A program made the position numbers and the translations under genes. The notes beneath the pieces were generated by a model. It worked only from the letters and a program-made list of their open reading frames with translations, did not search any database and was not told the origin of the DNA. Source: Nanobdellati archaeon (GTDB lineage Archaea; Nanobdellota; Nanobdellia; Woesearchaeales; GCA-2686295). From it: a DNA stretch of 60,655 nt. This document shows, in pieces, positions 58,705-60,655 of the stretch (its first letter is position 1; each line of letters opens with the position of its first letter). Location: positions 1 to 60,655 of the forward strand of contig JACNFY010000016.1 in the NCBI GenBank assembly GCA_014384375.1, written 5' to 3'.

Positions 58705-58742
58705 TGGTTTTCTTAAGCAGAATTAGTTTTAAAAACTTTCGT

Positions 58743-59360
58743 TTAGGGTCTCATCCATTTGATTTCCCAGTAAGTAACATCCCCTTCATCATCAACTACT
58801 CCCATCATCAATCTCTTTTTGGTAGAGTGAGCTACTCTGTTCTTTGCTGCGAATTCATACCAAGTCAATATAGCTCCTTCGTGTACCGGGTAGATTATCC
58901 AACGAGCGTGATCTTCTCCTGGTTTTATGCCACGGTCATAAACTCTGAAATCAGCACCGAATTTCAACGCTGTTTTGACAATATATCCACGAGAACGCAT
59001 ATCTCTATACACGCTATACCTTATCCAAAAGGTGGGTTCTATCTTTGTCGCTCTCTTTACGAATCTTTCAAATGTGAATTCTTTATTCCTCGCATCTAAG
59101 ATTGCGATTTTTTTTTTCTCCATCAAGAACAATGCTTCTTGTAAAGATAATTGTAATTTTTTATCTTCCAACACAGTGCCATAACTCCCTTTGTTATAGA
59201 TTTCTTGAGCCTCGTCACTACTATCAAGAATCACTCTTTCATTGGCAAACATTGCTTTGAGAATCTCTTTTTTAGTTTTAGCTCTAGCTGTTTCTTTCTT
59301 AACTTTCTTCTTCGTGGTTTTCTTTTCAGTTTTTTTCTTGACTACTTTCTTTTTTGGCAT
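58743..59360 (-). CDS. endA: tRNA-splicing endonuclease EndA
   Basis: This 205-aa intron-cutting enzyme has the catalytic triad in order: Tyr in DFRVYDRG, His in DHARWIIYPV and Lys in AHSTKKRLMMGVV. Size is that of the one-domain type, so a homotetramer is expected. The first 35 residues are nearly all Lys/Thr/Val. I chose the ATG at 59360 (MPKKK), 26 bases after the GTATTTAAAGA box; the frame extends 13 codons further into the promoter. Confidence 0.93.
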   Translation of the reverse strand: MPKKKVVKKKTEKKTTKKKVKKETARAKTKKEILKAMFANERVILDSSDEAQEIYNKGSYGTVLEDKKLQLSLQEALFLMEKKKIAILDARNKEFTFERFVKRATKIEPTFWIRYSVYRDMRSRGYIVKTALKFGADFRVYDRGIKPGEDHARWIIYPVHEGAILTWYEFAAKNRVAHSTKKRLMMGVVDDEGDVTYWEIKWMRP

Positions 59361-59381
59361 GTTGAAAATTAAAATAATCCT

Positions 59382-59412
59382 CTTTAAATACTTTTGCAAA
59401 ACTGTTATAAAT
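59382..59412. promoter_or_regulatory. Divergent promoters of endA and rnz
   Basis: Minus-strand GTATTTAAAGA (59382-59391) serves endA, plus-strand TATAAATA (59405-59412) serves rnz. Two tRNA-processing genes thus share a 73-bp region. Confidence 0.5.
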
Positions 59413-59433
59413 ATTCCTCTTTTACAAATACCT

Positions 59434-60336
59434 ATGCAATTAACATTTTTAGGAACCTCATGTATGGTTCCTACAAAAGAAAGAAATGTTCAAGGAATGT
59501 TCTTATCTTACAAAGCCGAAGGCATATTAATTGATTGTGGAGAAGGTACACAGAGGCAGATGAACCTTGCAGGAATTAACAGGAACAAAGTAAACATGAT
59601 TCTTGTCACTCACTGGCATGGAGATCATATCGGTGGTATTATAGGTCTTCTCCAGACAATCTCTGACAAGGAAAATCCACCTAAGATAGAGATTTTTGGA
59701 CCGAAAGGAACCAAGAAAAGAGTTCAACACTTGTTGGATTCTGTTGTTTTTGATGGTTCAAATCTAGATTTGAAAATAGTTGAATTAATTCCAAAGAAAG
59801 TTGAGACTTTTAAGAAAAAAGATGATTATTATATCCAATGTGCACCTATGGATCACACAACCCCCTGTATAGCTTACTCTTTTGTTGAAAAGGATAAAAG
59901 AAAAATAAACCTGGCGAAAGCTAAGAAAATAGGGTTGAAAGAGGGTCCTTTGCTCGGGAAATTGCAGACAGGACAAAAAATTGTTGTAAATAGAAAAACT
60001 ATCAATCCTGATGATGTATCTTCAATCAAAAAAGGAAGGAAAGTAACCTTCCTATTTGATACTCTTCTTTCTGAGAATTGTTATAAGATAGCTAGTGAAG
60101 CTGATTTACTCGTTGCAGAAGCTGTTTATCTTCCAGAACTAAGAGAGAAAGCAGATAAGTATAAACACTTAACCACTCAGGATGTTGGATTGATAGCAAA
60201 CAAAGCTAATGTGAAGAGGTTAATCATAACACATTTCTCACAGAGATATAAAACAATTAGTGAATTAGAATCAGACGTGAAGACTTATTTTGCTAGCTCT
60301 TCTTGTGCTTACGATTTCATGAAGGTAAATGTTTAG
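59434..60336 (+). CDS. rnz: Ribonuclease Z
   Basis: This 300-aa metallo-beta-lactamase-fold enzyme trims tRNA 3' ends. Motifs: LTFLGTSCMVPTKERNVQGM at the start, THWHGDHIGG with the zinc ligands, DHTTPCIAYSF, LLVAEAVYL and IITHFSQRY. The true start is the ATG at 59434, 26 bases after TATAAATA; an open frame of 64 more codons upstream is an artefact inside endA. Its stop overlaps the histone gene by 4 bases, tail-to-tail. Confidence 0.95.
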   Translation: MQLTFLGTSCMVPTKERNVQGMFLSYKAEGILIDCGEGTQRQMNLAGINRNKVNMILVTHWHGDHIGGIIGLLQTISDKENPPKIEIFGPKGTKKRVQHLLDSVVFDGSNLDLKIVELIPKKVETFKKKDDYYIQCAPMDHTTPCIAYSFVEKDKRKINLAKAKKIGLKEGPLLGKLQTGQKIVVNRKTINPDDVSSIKKGRKVTFLFDTLLSENCYKIASEADLLVAEAVYLPELREKADKYKHLTTQDVGLIANKANVKRLIITHFSQRYKTISELESDVKTYFASSSCAYDFMKVNV

Positions 60337-60542
60337 CGAGTAGCCAACTTTATATCATCTGCCTTAACAGTTTTTCTACCAGCGTGTACTGCAAATTTGA
60401 TAGCTGCCTCAGAAACTTCCTCTCCAAATTCTTCTAAAATATCCCTTAAGGAAGCTTTGGCATCCTCTGACACCCTCTCGGCTCCTGCTTTCTTTATTAG
60501 TCTTTCCATTGCTGCTAAAGGAATTATTCTTTTATTAGCCAT
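60333..60542 (-). CDS. Archaeal histone
   Basis: This 69-aa histone fold has IPLAAMERLIKKAGAERVSE at the N-terminus, and AIKFAVHAGRKTVKADDIKL near the C-terminus, as in HMf. The start ATG at 60542 has AAGGTGA 5 bases upstream, so it is one of the few first genes with a ribosome-binding site; a TATATAAAC box lies near 60575. No tails are present. It should wrap DNA as extended polymers. Confidence 0.96.
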   Translation of the reverse strand: MANKRIIPLAAMERLIKKAGAERVSEDAKASLRDILEEFGEEVSEAAIKFAVHAGRKTVKADDIKLATR

Positions 60543-60635
60543 TAAAATCACCTTGTATAGAGGAAAGAAGCTTGTTTATATATTTATTTGTTAAAAATAG
60601 GGTGTTGTCAACTTAAGTGGGAAATCTTAAATTCT

Positions 60636-60653
60636 CTTTTTCTTTAGAAAAAG
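60636..60653. terminator. A/T hairpin near right edge
   Basis: CTTTTTCT (60636-60643) and AGAAAAAG (60646-60653) pair perfectly across TT. The two-base loop is tight. With the window ending two bases later nothing more can be said; the remaining 80 bases before it hold the histone promoter and no gene. Confidence 0.3.
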
Positions 60654-60655
60654 TC

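Noticed and set aside
59242-59433. 64-codon N-terminal extension of RNase Z
   Set aside because: It is antisense to endA and hydrophobic by chance; the TATA-like box and family start both support the ATG at 59434.

Overview
The window is a compact, AT-rich archaeal chromosome segment. The archaeal assignment rests on PolD (DP1 and DP2), Orc1/Cdc6, Hef, FEN1, RFC, a histone, PAN, pelota, aIF2-beta, aIF1, archaeal PheRS and AlaRS, RNase P p29, a tRNA-splicing endonuclease and an archaeal-order ribosomal protein operon. A single-chain fused primase (PriS+PriL), absence of the adk and cmk genes usually found in this operon, many archaeal lipoproteins and very tight gene packing suggest a DPANN archaeon of the Woesearchaeota/Pacearchaeota kind. 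That lineage is an inference; no 16S gene is present.

Layout. 1-800: aIF2-beta and DUF424. 806-6966 (minus): DP2, DP1 and Orc1/Cdc6. 6967-7300: an AT-rich intergenic region with three origin-recognition-box-like elements, read here as oriC. Gene orientation diverges around it: minus to the left, plus to the right as far as 29646. 7315-14463 (plus): a TrmB-like regulator, a TraB-family protein, two membrane proteins, a small tandem-repeat protein, Hef and the fused primase. 14616-29646: uL3 to eL14 operon with aIF1, RNase P p29, SecY and an EMC3/YidC-like insertase. 29654-36347 (minus): LOG-like protein, PheT, PheS, a second TrmB-like regulator, an FmrO/Arm-type 16S rRNA methyltransferase and pelota. 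36433-43223 (plus): an envelope cluster of two membrane-anchored proteins, three related lipoproteins and an orphan response-regulator receiver. 43182-60542: RFC, PRC barrel, a CARF-like protein, methyltransferases, AlaRS, PadR-like regulator, PLP-binding protein, Cas4-like nuclease, M24 peptidase, PAN, a candidate structured RNA, a lipoprotein, Trm5-like enzyme, EamA transporter, FEN1 with a wHTH/nuclease-like partner, EndA, RNase Z and histone. No tRNA, rRNA, CRISPR array or insertion sequence was seen.

Expression signals. First genes of transcription units usually have a TATA-like box 24-30 bases before the start codon, implying leaderless mRNAs. Internal genes use GGAGG/GGTGA sites or overlap their neighbour. 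Against this background a few long structured leaders stand out: before uL3, between uL22 and uS3, before eL14 and before the repeat protein at 10220.

Main points for a second look: (1) a 116-bp perfectly identical DNA block shared by two otherwise diverged TrmB-like genes 27 kb apart; (2) the oriC with an ORB inside the cdc6 promoter; (3) a candidate 70-nt structured RNA with its own promoter at 53641-53711; (4) the envelope lipoprotein cluster ending in an orphan receiver; (5) an FmrO/Arm-type rRNA methyltransferase overlapping pelota; (6) tandem hairpins that hold the uS3 ribosome-binding site in a loop; (7) a stand-alone CARF-like protein.
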